DNA from: G020348385 sp964410125
GTDB taxonomy: Bacteria; Acidobacteriota; Aminicenantia; Aminicenantales; Aminicenantaceae
Assembly (NCBI GenBank): GCA_964410125.1
Contig: CAYPGQ010000011.1
Span: 14,944 to 78,943 of the forward strand
Length of the DNA: 64,000 bases
Direction: 5' to 3'
Part shown: positions 15,951 to 24,686 of the stretch, piece by piece
Numbering within the stretch: position 1 is the stretch's first letter
Layout: each line of letters starts with the position of its first letter
Translations under genes and position numbers: made by a program
Notes under the pieces: model-generated
What the model saw: the letters and a program-made list of their open reading frames with translations, nothing else
Told to the model about the DNA's origin: nothing
Databases searched by the model: none

Positions 15951-18502
15951 GAAAGGATTATTATCGCGAGAGGTTAGGCGATCTGGAGGAGGCCTACAGA
16001 GATCTGGTAGAAGAGACTGGCCTGCTTCAGGCAAGAGTCTGGCTCTGCTCCGAAATCATTAAATTATGCTTTGGAGTCTTCCGGATGAGCTTTGTTTGGA
16101 GGTTTGTCATGCTTAAAAATTATTTAAAAATTACTTTTAGAAACATTAAAAGATACAAAACATTTTCCCTAATAAACATCACTGGCTTGGTTATCGGAAT
16201 AACCTGCTTTATTCTCATAATGCTCTATGTTGAATACGAAGAGAGTTATGATGCTTTTCATGAACATTCGGATCGCATTTTTAGAGTGGCATATCAAAAA
16301 CCGGGTGAAATGTATATGGGAAAGGATGCTGGCGCCAGGTCCGTTGCTGCTTTGGCCCCCACATTGATGGAAGAATATCCGGAAGTCCAATTCGCCACCA
16401 GATTCAAACCTATCGATCGGCTTTTGCTGTCGAGGGAAGAAGAAAGCTTTTATGAAACAGGACTTTTTGCAGATGAATATTTCTTCGATGTCTTCAGTTT
16501 TCAATTAATCAGAGGCGATAAAAAGGGAATTCTGGAGAAACCTGAGTCAATTGTCGTCAGTACTCGATTGGCTGAGAAGTTTTTTGGAGATGAGGATCCT
16601 ATCGGGAGAATTCTGCATTGTTCTCTTGGCCGTTTGGAGATCGCCGGCATCGTGGAAAATGTGCCTGAAAACTCCCACATTCAATTCGACTGGCTTATTC
16701 CTTTCATCAGCCAGTATTCGGCAGAGGAAAGAGCAAGTCAATTCCAATGGTGGGGGAATCATAATCATTACAGCTATTGTCTTCTCCAAGACAAATCAAC
16801 AAAGATTGACCTCGAAAATAAACTCGCTGCCTATATGAATAAGAAATTTAAGGATTTTGGTTGGGATGATATGAGTAGGCAGATTTATTTTTTGCAGCCT
16901 TTGGAAAGCATCCATTTGCGTTCCCATCTCAACGGTGAATTTTCTGCCAACAACTCCATTATACTGATTCGCCTGTTTTTTTCCATCGCAGCCTTCATCC
17001 TGCTTATCGCCTGTATCAACACCATGAACCTCTCCTCCGCTCGCGCTACCAAACGGATGAAGGAGATCGGCATCCGCAAAGTGGTTGGAGGGCAGCAGCA
17101 CCAGCTGTTCTTGCAGATCATCGGGGAATCCATTTTCCTCTCTGCATTATCCCTCTTTGCTGCAATGGGACTTGTCTATGTTTTGCTTCCTGGACTCAAT
17201 CGATTCGTCGAGCGAAACATCCCGCTCAATTCGGTTATCGAATGGCCCTTTATTCTAGGGCTGCTTGCCGTTATGTTTGTGAGTGGAATTCTTTCCGGAA
17301 TCTATCCTGCAGGATTGCTTTCGTCTTTAAAACCTGTGAGCGCACTTAAGGGAAAAACGGATCTGACAGCCAAAGGAGGTTCTCTCAGAAATATGCTGGT
17401 CGTGTTTCAATTTGGCATGACCATCATTCTCATGGTTGCTTCTTTTGTGATCTTCCTCCAAATAAGATATGTCAAAGAAAAATCCCTGGGGTATAATCGT
17501 GAACACGTTGTAGTCATAAGGATGACGGACCCGGGCATCCGAAAGGATTATTCCACATTCAGAAATTTGATAATTCAGAATACGAATGTTCAAGGCATCA
17601 CCACTTCGAACTCCCTGCCCACACACATAATCAGTTCAACATCGGGAAAGTGCGAGACAGAAGATGGCGATATTGAAGAACTATCTTCTCTAAGCTGGAC
17701 GGGTGCGGATTTTGAATTTTTCAACGTCTTTCAAATGGAGATTGTAAAGGGCAGAGCCTTTTCCAGGGAGTTCGGCACCGATGAGAACGAAGCCGTCATC
17801 GTCAATGAGACATTTGTCCGGAAAGCCAACTGGACCGACTCAATCGGAAAAAAATTCCAATTCTGGGGGAAAAGAGAAAGAGTGGTTATCGGCGTGGTCA
17901 AGGACTTTCATTTTCAATCCCTACATCAGGAGATGAAACCTTTATTCATATTGTGTCAACCCGACAATCATTATTTTTATGCCCGCGTCAGATCTGAAAA
18001 CATTCCAGCCACATTGGAATATTTTCGTGAGACATATGAACGTTTCAAGATCAGATATCCATTCGAATATTTTTTTCTGGATGACAACTTCAATCGGATG
18101 TATGCCTCAGAACAAAAACTGGGACAGATCCTGATTTCTTTCTCTGGTCTGGCGATTTTTGTTGCGTGTCTGGGGATATTCGGACTTGCATCCTATACAG
18201 CCGAAAGACGCACCAAAGAGATCGGTATTCGCAAGGTTCTGGGCGCATCGGTTCCCAGTATTCTGAGCCTGCTTTCTAAAGGATTCCTCAAATGGGTTAT
18301 GATCGCTAATATCATGAGTTGGCCGATCTCCTATTATTTCATGAACAAATGGCTGCAGAACTATGCCCACCGGATCAATATGAGTATTTGGATTTTCATC
18401 TTCTCTGGTTTCGTGGCTTTGGTAATTGCCCTACTGGTCGTCAGCTACCAGTCTATCAAGGCTGCATTTGCCAATCCGGTCGATTCGCTGCGGTATGAGT
18501 GA
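15947..18502 (+). CDS. ABC permease, shortened prefix (FtsX/MacB type)
   Basis: 851 residues from GTG 15947, chosen because it overlaps the PadR remnant stop by four bases as in sibling cassettes; the frame is open further upstream (to 15908) inside the remnant. The prefix is about 54 residues and lacks the first conserved PP-x-LA-x-W helix, keeping only LGDLEEAYRDLVEETGLLQARVWL. Met55-LKNYLKITFRNIKRYK starts the canonical permease, with TM1, periplasmic domain, FtsX domain 1 (KEIGIRKVVGGQQHQL), middle helix, second periplasmic domain and FtsX domain 2 (RRTKEIGIRKVLGAS). It ends NPVDSLRYE. The deletion that gutted its PadR may also have trimmed the prefix. Confidence 0.9.
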   Translation: MRKDYYRERLGDLEEAYRDLVEETGLLQARVWLCSEIIKLCFGVFRMSFVWRFVMLKNYLKITFRNIKRYKTFSLINITGLVIGITCFILIMLYVEYEESYDAFHEHSDRIFRVAYQKPGEMYMGKDAGARSVAALAPTLMEEYPEVQFATRFKPIDRLLLSREEESFYETGLFADEYFFDVFSFQLIRGDKKGILEKPESIVVSTRLAEKFFGDEDPIGRILHCSLGRLEIAGIVENVPENSHIQFDWLIPFISQYSAEERASQFQWWGNHNHYSYCLLQDKSTKIDLENKLAAYMNKKFKDFGWDDMSRQIYFLQPLESIHLRSHLNGEFSANNSIILIRLFFSIAAFILLIACINTMNLSSARATKRMKEIGIRKVVGGQQHQLFLQIIGESIFLSALSLFAAMGLVYVLLPGLNRFVERNIPLNSVIEWPFILGLLAVMFVSGILSGIYPAGLLSSLKPVSALKGKTDLTAKGGSLRNMLVVFQFGMTIILMVASFVIFLQIRYVKEKSLGYNREHVVVIRMTDPGIRKDYSTFRNLIIQNTNVQGITTSNSLPTHIISSTSGKCETEDGDIEELSSLSWTGADFEFFNVFQMEIVKGRAFSREFGTDENEAVIVNETFVRKANWTDSIGKKFQFWGKRERVVIGVVKDFHFQSLHQEMKPLFILCQPDNHYFYARVRSENIPATLEYFRETYERFKIRYPFEYFFLDDNFNRMYASEQKLGQILISFSGLAIFVACLGIFGLASYTAERRTKEIGIRKVLGASVPSILSLLSKGFLKWVMIANIMSWPISYYFMNKWLQNYAHRINMSIWIFIFSGFVALVIALLVVSYQSIKAAFANPVDSLRYE
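16098..16111 (+). promoter_or_regulatory. internal ribosome site and ATG at prefix/permease junction
   Basis: GGAGG at 16098-16102, six bases, ATG at 16109-16111 in frame (Trp-Arg-Phe-Val-Met). The string GGAGGTTTGTCATGCT is shared exactly with the site at 19142. Confidence 0.52.
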
Positions 18503-18520
18503 GATCTAAATTTTTGTCAT

Positions 18521-18581
18521 CCTTTTTTACTTAAATTGCGTCTAATATTATCAAACAGTACGAATAATTCGTATTGTTTGA
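18521..18581 (+). promoter_or_regulatory. shared cassette promoter block with 31-bp inverted repeat
   Basis: CCTTTTT (18521-18527), 11 bases, CGTCTAATATTA, then an inverted repeat at 18551-18581: arms TCAAACAGTACGAAT and ATTCGTATTGTTTGA around one base, with one mismatch. It lies 24 bases before the PadR start and is the longest palindrome of the array. Confidence 0.65.
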
Positions 18582-18605
18582 GACAAAGATTCAAGGAGAT
18601 CTAGA

Positions 18606-18923
18606 TTGAAAAATTTATCGGTCAATGAGCAGATCTTTTTGATTGCGATATGGTGGCTCAAAGACGAGGCCTATGGTGTCAGGATACGGGATAAGATAAA
18701 AGAAATGACCGGAAGAACATTCACGTTCGGCACTCTGTACAACACCCTGGATAATCTGGCAAAGAAAGGCTATGTGACGTCCCGGGCCGTGCAAATCCTC
18801 AATCAAACCGGAGGAAACAAGAGGGTTTACTACACCATCACCAAAGCGGGTCTTGAAGCTTTGCGCGAGGCCCGAGAACTCCAAGAAGCCATTTGGAAAG
18901 GTCTCAGAAAGCAAGCTTTCTGA
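18606..18923 (+). CDS. PadR-family transcriptional regulator
   Basis: 105 residues with a TTG start behind AAGGAG (18593-18598). It begins MKNLSVNEQIFLIAIWWLKDEAYGV; the winged helix (FTFGTLYNTLDNLAKKGYV), wing (GGNKRVYYTITKAGLEAL) and C-terminal helix (LQEAIWKGL) are complete. It stops seven bases before the permease ATG, one of the few pairs in the array without an overlap. The 31-bp inverted repeat upstream is its probable operator (inference). Confidence 0.9.
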   Translation: MKNLSVNEQIFLIAIWWLKDEAYGVRIRDKIKEMTGRTFTFGTLYNTLDNLAKKGYVTSRAVQILNQTGGNKRVYYTITKAGLEALREARELQEAIWKGLRKQAF

Positions 18924-18930
18924 GAAAAAA

Positions 18931-21573
18931 ATGAAGCCATCTAAAAGTCCTTCTCCTCCTCCGCTGGCGGTTTGGCTGGTCAAGCACCTTGAACGTTATC
19001 AGACAGAACATGCCATCATCGATGACATGCGGGAGGTTTTTGCCAGGATATGCAGGGAACGGAACTTTACTTTAGCCTGCTTCTGGTACTGGGGCCAGTG
19101 CCTGGATTCGGTCATCAAAGACATCACATTCAACCTTAAATGGAGGTTTGTCATGCTAAAAAACTATTTAAAAACGGCCTGGAGAAATCTGAAAATGTAC
19201 AAAGGGTATTCCTTCATCAATATTGGAGGGCTTGCCGTTGGCATGGCGGCATTCATTCTGATCATGCTGTTTGTACAGTATGAACTGAGCTATGACAGAT
19301 ACCATAAAAATACAAACAGGATATACAGAGTGATAAGAAAAACACCAGGGCAGGCATCCCCTATTACAGCTGAAGCTGCTCCCGGTCCTATGGCTCCTGT
19401 GCTGATGGAAGAATATCCCGAAGTTATTTCAGCCGCCAGAATTTTTAGGTGGGGACGTGGTGAAAAACTATTTTTACACGGGGAGATATGTATTCATGAA
19501 ACACTTTATTATGCAGACCCTGAGACTTTTGATGTTTTCTCGATTCTCTTCATCGAAGGCGATCCCAAAACTGCCCTGAATGATCCTTTTTCTATTGTAT
19601 TATCAAGAAGACTGGCGGAAAAATATTTCAGAAATGAAAATCCCATGGGAAAAGTTCTGACATTAAAAGAAAACAGTGATTCGAAGGCTGGAGAAAGAAA
19701 TAATTATATTATTGCCGGAATTATTGAAAACATGCCACAAAATTCTCATTTTATCCTGGATATGATAGTGCCGTATAAGAACTTGATCCTATCTAATCGT
19801 GTGGGGAGAACATGGGAGGGAGGGAATAATCCGCATACTTATTTACTTTTGGACAAGAGAGCAAATCCTAAAAATCTGGAAAGGAAGCTTTATGAGATTT
19901 TAAAAAAGTATAAATACCAGAATTCTGAAAACGCAAATGATTCTCAGGAAAAATATTTTCTTCAGCCATTGACATCCATTCATCTGAATACCCACGTCAT
20001 TTCTGATATCACCTCTAATTATGATATCAAGTATATCTATATCTATTCTTCAATAGCTTTTCTGATTCTCATTGTCGCCTGCATCAATTATATAAATTTG
20101 ACAACCGCCCGTTCGCTTAAGCGCGGCAAAGAAGTGGGAATTCGAAAAGTCGTGGGCGCCAAAAAAGCTCAGTTGGTAAAGCAGTTTTTAAGCGAATCCT
20201 TCATTCTCATTGTCATATCTCTAACTGTATCGGTTATTCTCGTACTGCTCCTCCTGCCGTATTATAACAGCATTACAGGAAGACCACTGAGTTTTAATCC
20301 TGTTGAAAACACACATTTACTCATGGGATTGGGATTGATCATAGTCTTTGTGGGGCTCTTTTCTGGAAGTTATCCTGCTTTTTATATTTCTTCTATCAAA
20401 CCTATCTCCATTTTAAGCGGCAAATTTATCAAAAGCATAAAGGGATTCGGATTAAGAAATTTTTTAGTCGTTGCCCAGTTTTCGATTACGGCAATATTGA
20501 TAGTCAGCACTTTTGTTGTCAAAAATCAGCTTAATTTCATTCGAAACAAAGACATGGGTTACAACAGGGCACAAATTATTGTATTCAACATCGATAAAAA
20601 CATGGAGTTACGAAACAATATCGAAGCTGCAAAAACAGAATTAGGGAAAAATCCGGATATCCTCTCCGTTTGCTGCTCAAGTTCTTTGCCAAATAACATA
20701 AGATGGAGACCAAGAGGCCTTCCCGGAAAAAACCCGGGTGAGTTCGTTCCAGCCTTTGCAGGCATTGTGGATTTTGATTTTGTCGACGTGTATGGAATGG
20801 AAATTGTCGAAGGTAGAAATTTTTCAAGGGACTTTCCGTCTGATGCGGAAGGAGCGGTACTGATAAATGAAATGGCTGCAAAAGCCTGCCGGTGGGATTC
20901 TCCCATCGGGAAGGAATTCAGAATTATAGATTGGGATGGCCGAACAGTTAAGATTGTCGGTATCATAAAAGATTTTCATTCTCATTCACTGCATCAGCCG
21001 ATAAGTCCCTTATATCTTGGCCTCAGTTCCTCATGGAAAGTTTATCTTTCTATAAAAATCAATACGGCCAATATCCCGGAGACAATCGATTACATAGAAA
21101 AAACGCTCAAAGAATTCTCCCCGAATTATCCGTATGAATTTCAGTTTTTCGATGACGTATTCGGAAGAGCGTATGAATCCGAACGAGAAATGGGGAATAT
21201 TCTCAGCTCTTTTGCATTTTTGTCGATCTTTATCGGATGTTTGGGACTTTTCGGTCTTGTATCATTCGCCACCGAACAGAGAACCAAGGAGATAGGGATA
21301 AGAAAAGTATTGGGAGCTTCGGTTGAAAGCATTATGTCCCTTCTGTTAAAAGATATGACAAAATGGGTGCTCGTAGCTAATGTCATCACATGGCCCCTGT
21401 CCTATTTTCTTATGCACAAGTGGCTGCAAGATTATGCCTATCGTATTTCTATCTACTGGTGGATCTTCATGCTGGCCGCTGTTTTTACGTTCGGGATTGC
21501 TGTCTTAACAGTATGCTATAAAGTTATCCGGGCCGCCTCTGCCAATCCGGTCGATTCCCTGCGGTATGAGTGA
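18931..21573 (+). CDS. ABC permease with PadR-linked prefix (FtsX/MacB type)
   Basis: 880 residues from ATG 18931 (MKPSKSPSPPPLAVWLVKHLE), the position matching the sibling prefixes; the frame is open upstream to 18853 but that would overlap PadR by about 70 bases. Prefix residues 1-74 are followed by Met75-LKNYLKTAWRNLKMYKGYS, TM1 (FINIGGLAVGMAAFILIMLFV), periplasmic domain, FtsX domain 1 (KEVGIRKVVGAKKAQL), middle helix (RNFLVVAQFSITAILIVS), second periplasmic domain and FtsX domain 2 (QRTKEIGIRKVLGAS). It ends NPVDSLRYE. Substrate unknown; no ATPase adjacent. Confidence 0.91.
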   Translation: MKPSKSPSPPPLAVWLVKHLERYQTEHAIIDDMREVFARICRERNFTLACFWYWGQCLDSVIKDITFNLKWRFVMLKNYLKTAWRNLKMYKGYSFINIGGLAVGMAAFILIMLFVQYELSYDRYHKNTNRIYRVIRKTPGQASPITAEAAPGPMAPVLMEEYPEVISAARIFRWGRGEKLFLHGEICIHETLYYADPETFDVFSILFIEGDPKTALNDPFSIVLSRRLAEKYFRNENPMGKVLTLKENSDSKAGERNNYIIAGIIENMPQNSHFILDMIVPYKNLILSNRVGRTWEGGNNPHTYLLLDKRANPKNLERKLYEILKKYKYQNSENANDSQEKYFLQPLTSIHLNTHVISDITSNYDIKYIYIYSSIAFLILIVACINYINLTTARSLKRGKEVGIRKVVGAKKAQLVKQFLSESFILIVISLTVSVILVLLLLPYYNSITGRPLSFNPVENTHLLMGLGLIIVFVGLFSGSYPAFYISSIKPISILSGKFIKSIKGFGLRNFLVVAQFSITAILIVSTFVVKNQLNFIRNKDMGYNRAQIIVFNIDKNMELRNNIEAAKTELGKNPDILSVCCSSSLPNNIRWRPRGLPGKNPGEFVPAFAGIVDFDFVDVYGMEIVEGRNFSRDFPSDAEGAVLINEMAAKACRWDSPIGKEFRIIDWDGRTVKIVGIIKDFHSHSLHQPISPLYLGLSSSWKVYLSIKINTANIPETIDYIEKTLKEFSPNYPYEFQFFDDVFGRAYESEREMGNILSSFAFLSIFIGCLGLFGLVSFATEQRTKEIGIRKVLGASVESIMSLLLKDMTKWVLVANVITWPLSYFLMHKWLQDYAYRISIYWWIFMLAAVFTFGIAVLTVCYKVIRAASANPVDSLRYE
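19142..19155 (+). promoter_or_regulatory. internal ribosome site and ATG at prefix/permease junction
   Basis: GGAGG at 19142-19146, six bases, ATG at 19153-19155 in frame. A textbook ribosome site inside the gene. Confidence 0.52.
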
Positions 21574-21592
21574 ATATTTGTTTGCACTTTGC

Positions 21593-21620
21593 AACCTTTT
21601 TATATAATCTCCGTCTATAT
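21593..21620 (+). promoter_or_regulatory. shared cassette promoter block
   Basis: AACCTTTTT (21593-21601), 10 bases, CGTCTATAT (21612-21620). No good palindrome is visible here, unlike the other cassettes. Confidence 0.45.
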
Positions 21621-21650
21621 CCATTGAAAGGCTTCTTCAAGAGGTGTACG

Positions 21651-21977
21651 ATGAAATCACTGACCCAACTGGAGCAGCACATCCTGCTTGCCATTTTTCA
21701 TTTAAAAGAGAACGCCTACCTGATTACGATCAGGGAGTTCCTTAAAGATAAAACAGGGAAAAATCATGCCGTCGCCACCATTTATGTTCCGCTTGAGAGG
21801 TTAACAAAACTAGGATATCTGGACACAGCATTCGGAGGCCCCTCTCCCAAAGTCGGAGGAAGATCCATAAAATATTATCATCTCACAAAAGCGGGATTTT
21901 GCGTATTGACTGAAATGAAAAATATCAATGACCGGATGTGGCTGAACTTTCCTGAAGGAATCCCCATTGAAAAATAA
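21651..21977 (+). CDS. PadR-family transcriptional regulator
   Basis: 108 residues from ATG 21651 (MKSLTQLEQHILLAIFHLKENAY), behind GAGGTG; the frame is open to 21570, but that extension runs through the promoter block. The winged helix (HAVATIYVPLERLTKLGYL), wing (GGRSIKYYHLTKAGFCVL) and C-terminal helix (DRMWLNFPEGIP) are present. It overlaps the permease TTG start by eleven bases. Likely an autorepressor of the last cassette. Confidence 0.9.
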   Translation: MKSLTQLEQHILLAIFHLKENAYLITIREFLKDKTGKNHAVATIYVPLERLTKLGYLDTAFGGPSPKVGGRSIKYYHLTKAGFCVLTEMKNINDRMWLNFPEGIPIEK

Positions 21978-24615
21978 AACAAAAGATGCTGCAAAGCTGC
22001 AAATCCCGGACATTGCCGGATTCATCCTGAAGGCTCTTATTCCAAAATATGACTTTAAATACACAATCGGTGTCTACGAGCAATCCTATATGGACATCAA
22101 GAGGCATAAAGAAAAACTCTCAGCCCATCTCTGGTTATTTTTTCAACTATGTCTAGCTGTACCTGCGTTTCTAAAAATAAAATTTAACGGAGGTATGATT
22201 ATGATTAAGAATTATCTAAAAGTTGCCATCCGAAACATGAAAAGACACAAGATATACGCATCGATCAATATTGCCGGCCTCACTGTGGGAATATCCTGTT
22301 TTATGCTGCTTATACTCTACGTGCAGTATGAGAGGAGCTTTGATGCCTTTCATGAAAAAGCCGATAGAATATACAGGATTATTCGCAAACAACCGGGCAT
22401 TAAATTCAGAGGTAAGGAATTTCAGGCCCAAACACCCGGTCTCCTTGCCCAAACCTTAGCAGAAGAATACCCGGAAGTGGATCAGGCGACAAAGCTAGGC
22501 CTTTATTTTCAAGAATTGCAGCTCACCCATGGAAATCAATCATTTTATGAAAATGGAATATCTGCCGATAAAAATTTCTTCAAGGTTTTTTCTTTTACAT
22601 TGTTAAGAGGGAATCCGGAAACAGCATTGGCAGAACCTTCTACAATCGTACTCACAGAAAAACTGGCCGAAAAGTATTTCGGCACCGAAGAACCGCTGGG
22701 AAAAACGATCCGGTTAAATGATGAATATGATGCAAAGGTTACGGGAATAATAGAGAAAATACCTGGAAATTCTCATTTACAATTTGACTACATCATTTCC
22801 CTTATTTCCCTGAAGCTCATTCAAGGAGATAACAATTATCTTGTCAGGTGGGATACCCCAAACAATTTTCAAACATACGTCACACTTCACAAAGACGCGG
22901 ACTACAAAGAGCTGGAGGAGAAATTTCCCGGGTTTGTTCAAAGATATCTCGGTGATCTTGAGCGGAATCAAAAACGTCAAATGGAAATTTATTTTCTCCA
23001 GCCCTTGAAAAGCATTCATTTGGATTCACGTGTCGAAGACGCCTTTTCTGCGAATAGCAGTAAGACAAATATCTATGTTTTCACCATCATCGCTTCTTTC
23101 ATTCTTCTCATCGCCTGCATCAATTATGTGAACCTCACGACCGCCCGTGCGTCAAGAAGGTCGAAAGAGATAGGGATAAGGAAAGTCGTGGGGGCCTTTC
23201 GGCATCAATTGCTAAAGCAGTTTTTATTCGAGTCGGTCATTCTCACAATTTTGGCCTTCTCTGCGGCGGTTCTGATTGTTTTATTCATTCTGCCTGTGTT
23301 TAACTCATTCATCGATCGAGAAATCACCATCCATTTTTTAAAGGACCCGCATGTTATGTTGAGTTTGATGGCTTTGCTCGGATTAACGGCCATTTTGTCA
23401 GGGCTGTATCCATCTGTGGCGATTTCATCCTTTCAGCCGATTGAAATTTTGAAAGGGCCAGGTTATTCACCCTCAAAAAAATCCCGATTGAGAAACTCCC
23501 TGGTTGTTTTCCAATTTTGCATTTCGATTCTTCTGCTTCTAGGAACTGTTGTCATTGTTAACCAGTTGAATTTTATCCGAAACAAAGAGATGGGATTCAA
23601 TCGGGATAACATCCTCGTCGCCACCATCAGAGATAGCCGGATTCTAAAAAGCTATTCTTCCATTAAAAATGACTTCCTTCAACATCCCAATATATCCAGA
23701 GTCACCAAGTCCATTGATCTGCCGATCACCCGGGGGAGTATAGGTGATGTGATTGTAGAAGGCACAAATACTATTCCGGGATATGAGTTTAAACCTTATA
23801 TCATGTATGTCGGCCATGACTTTTTGAATGTATTTGGAATCGATCTTGTTGCAGGCAGAAATTTTTCAACGGAATTCACAAATGAATCCGCAAATTCTGT
23901 CATCATCAATGAGACCGCCGCAAGAATGTTAGGATGGGAGAATCCGATTGGCAAGGAGTGCAGGACATGGCCTGCTGAGGAGAATGGTAAAATTATTGGC
24001 GTTGTGAAGGATTTTCATTTTCATTCGCTCTACAGCCAAATTGCTCCTCTTATCGTGACCTGCATCCCTTCACATTATGGCAATTACTTGAGTTTCAAAC
24101 TCGGCTCAGGCGATGTCGAAAGAACGATCGCTTTTATCAAAAAGACCTTAAAATCATTTGGGTCAACTCGTCCCCTTGAATATTTCTTTTTTGATGATAC
24201 ATTTGACAGCATGTATAGATCCGAACAAAAACTTGGAGCCGCTTTTAATTATTTCTCAGCTCTGGCCATATTTATTGCATGCCTTGGACTCTTCGGGCTC
24301 GCCTCGTATACTGCAGAGGCACGCACAAAGGAAATCGGAATTAGGAAGGTATTGGGAGCATCTGCCTCCAAGATAATCTTTTTACTTTCTGGTAAATTTG
24401 CATTGTATATTCTTTTCGCAAATATCATCGCATTACCATTAGCTTATTATGCTTCTTTAAAATGGCTTGAAAATTTTGCATACAAAACATCAGTTCCCAT
24501 ATGGATATTTCTGCTCCCGGCAGCCATCTCGTTTATTCTCTCTTTCCTTACGGTGAGTTTCCAAACGATCAAAGCCGCCACAGCTAATCCGGTCGATTCG
24601 CTGCGGTATGAATAA
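21967..24615 (+). CDS. ABC permease with PadR-linked prefix (FtsX/MacB type)
   Basis: 882 residues with a TTG start inside the PadR gene. The prefix (residues 1-78: LQIPDIAGFILKALIP, YEQSYMDIKRHKEKLSAHLWLFFQLCLAVPAFL) is the most diverged of the array. Met79-IKNYLKVAIRNMKRHK starts the canonical part. TM1, periplasmic domain, FtsX domain 1 (KEIGIRKVVGAFRHQL), middle helix (RNSLVVFQFCISILLLLG), second periplasmic domain and FtsX domain 2 (ARTKEIGIRKVLGAS) are complete. It ends NPVDSLRYE with TAA instead of TGA. Last member of the array; an unrelated glycosyltransferase follows. Confidence 0.91.
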   Translation: MKNKTKDAAKLQIPDIAGFILKALIPKYDFKYTIGVYEQSYMDIKRHKEKLSAHLWLFFQLCLAVPAFLKIKFNGGMIMIKNYLKVAIRNMKRHKIYASINIAGLTVGISCFMLLILYVQYERSFDAFHEKADRIYRIIRKQPGIKFRGKEFQAQTPGLLAQTLAEEYPEVDQATKLGLYFQELQLTHGNQSFYENGISADKNFFKVFSFTLLRGNPETALAEPSTIVLTEKLAEKYFGTEEPLGKTIRLNDEYDAKVTGIIEKIPGNSHLQFDYIISLISLKLIQGDNNYLVRWDTPNNFQTYVTLHKDADYKELEEKFPGFVQRYLGDLERNQKRQMEIYFLQPLKSIHLDSRVEDAFSANSSKTNIYVFTIIASFILLIACINYVNLTTARASRRSKEIGIRKVVGAFRHQLLKQFLFESVILTILAFSAAVLIVLFILPVFNSFIDREITIHFLKDPHVMLSLMALLGLTAILSGLYPSVAISSFQPIEILKGPGYSPSKKSRLRNSLVVFQFCISILLLLGTVVIVNQLNFIRNKEMGFNRDNILVATIRDSRILKSYSSIKNDFLQHPNISRVTKSIDLPITRGSIGDVIVEGTNTIPGYEFKPYIMYVGHDFLNVFGIDLVAGRNFSTEFTNESANSVIINETAARMLGWENPIGKECRTWPAEENGKIIGVVKDFHFHSLYSQIAPLIVTCIPSHYGNYLSFKLGSGDVERTIAFIKKTLKSFGSTRPLEYFFFDDTFDSMYRSEQKLGAAFNYFSALAIFIACLGLFGLASYTAEARTKEIGIRKVLGASASKIIFLLSGKFALYILFANIIALPLAYYASLKWLENFAYKTSVPIWIFLLPAAISFILSFLTVSFQTIKAATANPVDSLRYE
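22189..22203 (+). promoter_or_regulatory. internal ribosome site and ATG at prefix/permease junction
   Basis: GGAGG at 22189-22193, seven bases, ATG at 22201-22203 in frame (another ATG at 22195). It encodes Gly-Gly-Met-Ile-Met, again a different codon phase from the Trp-coding cassettes. Confidence 0.5.
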
Positions 24616-24686
24616 GATACTGGATATTTCGCCTGGAATACATCATTTTGTTTAAAATCCAAATGTGATAAAGTAAACCTGTTTCC

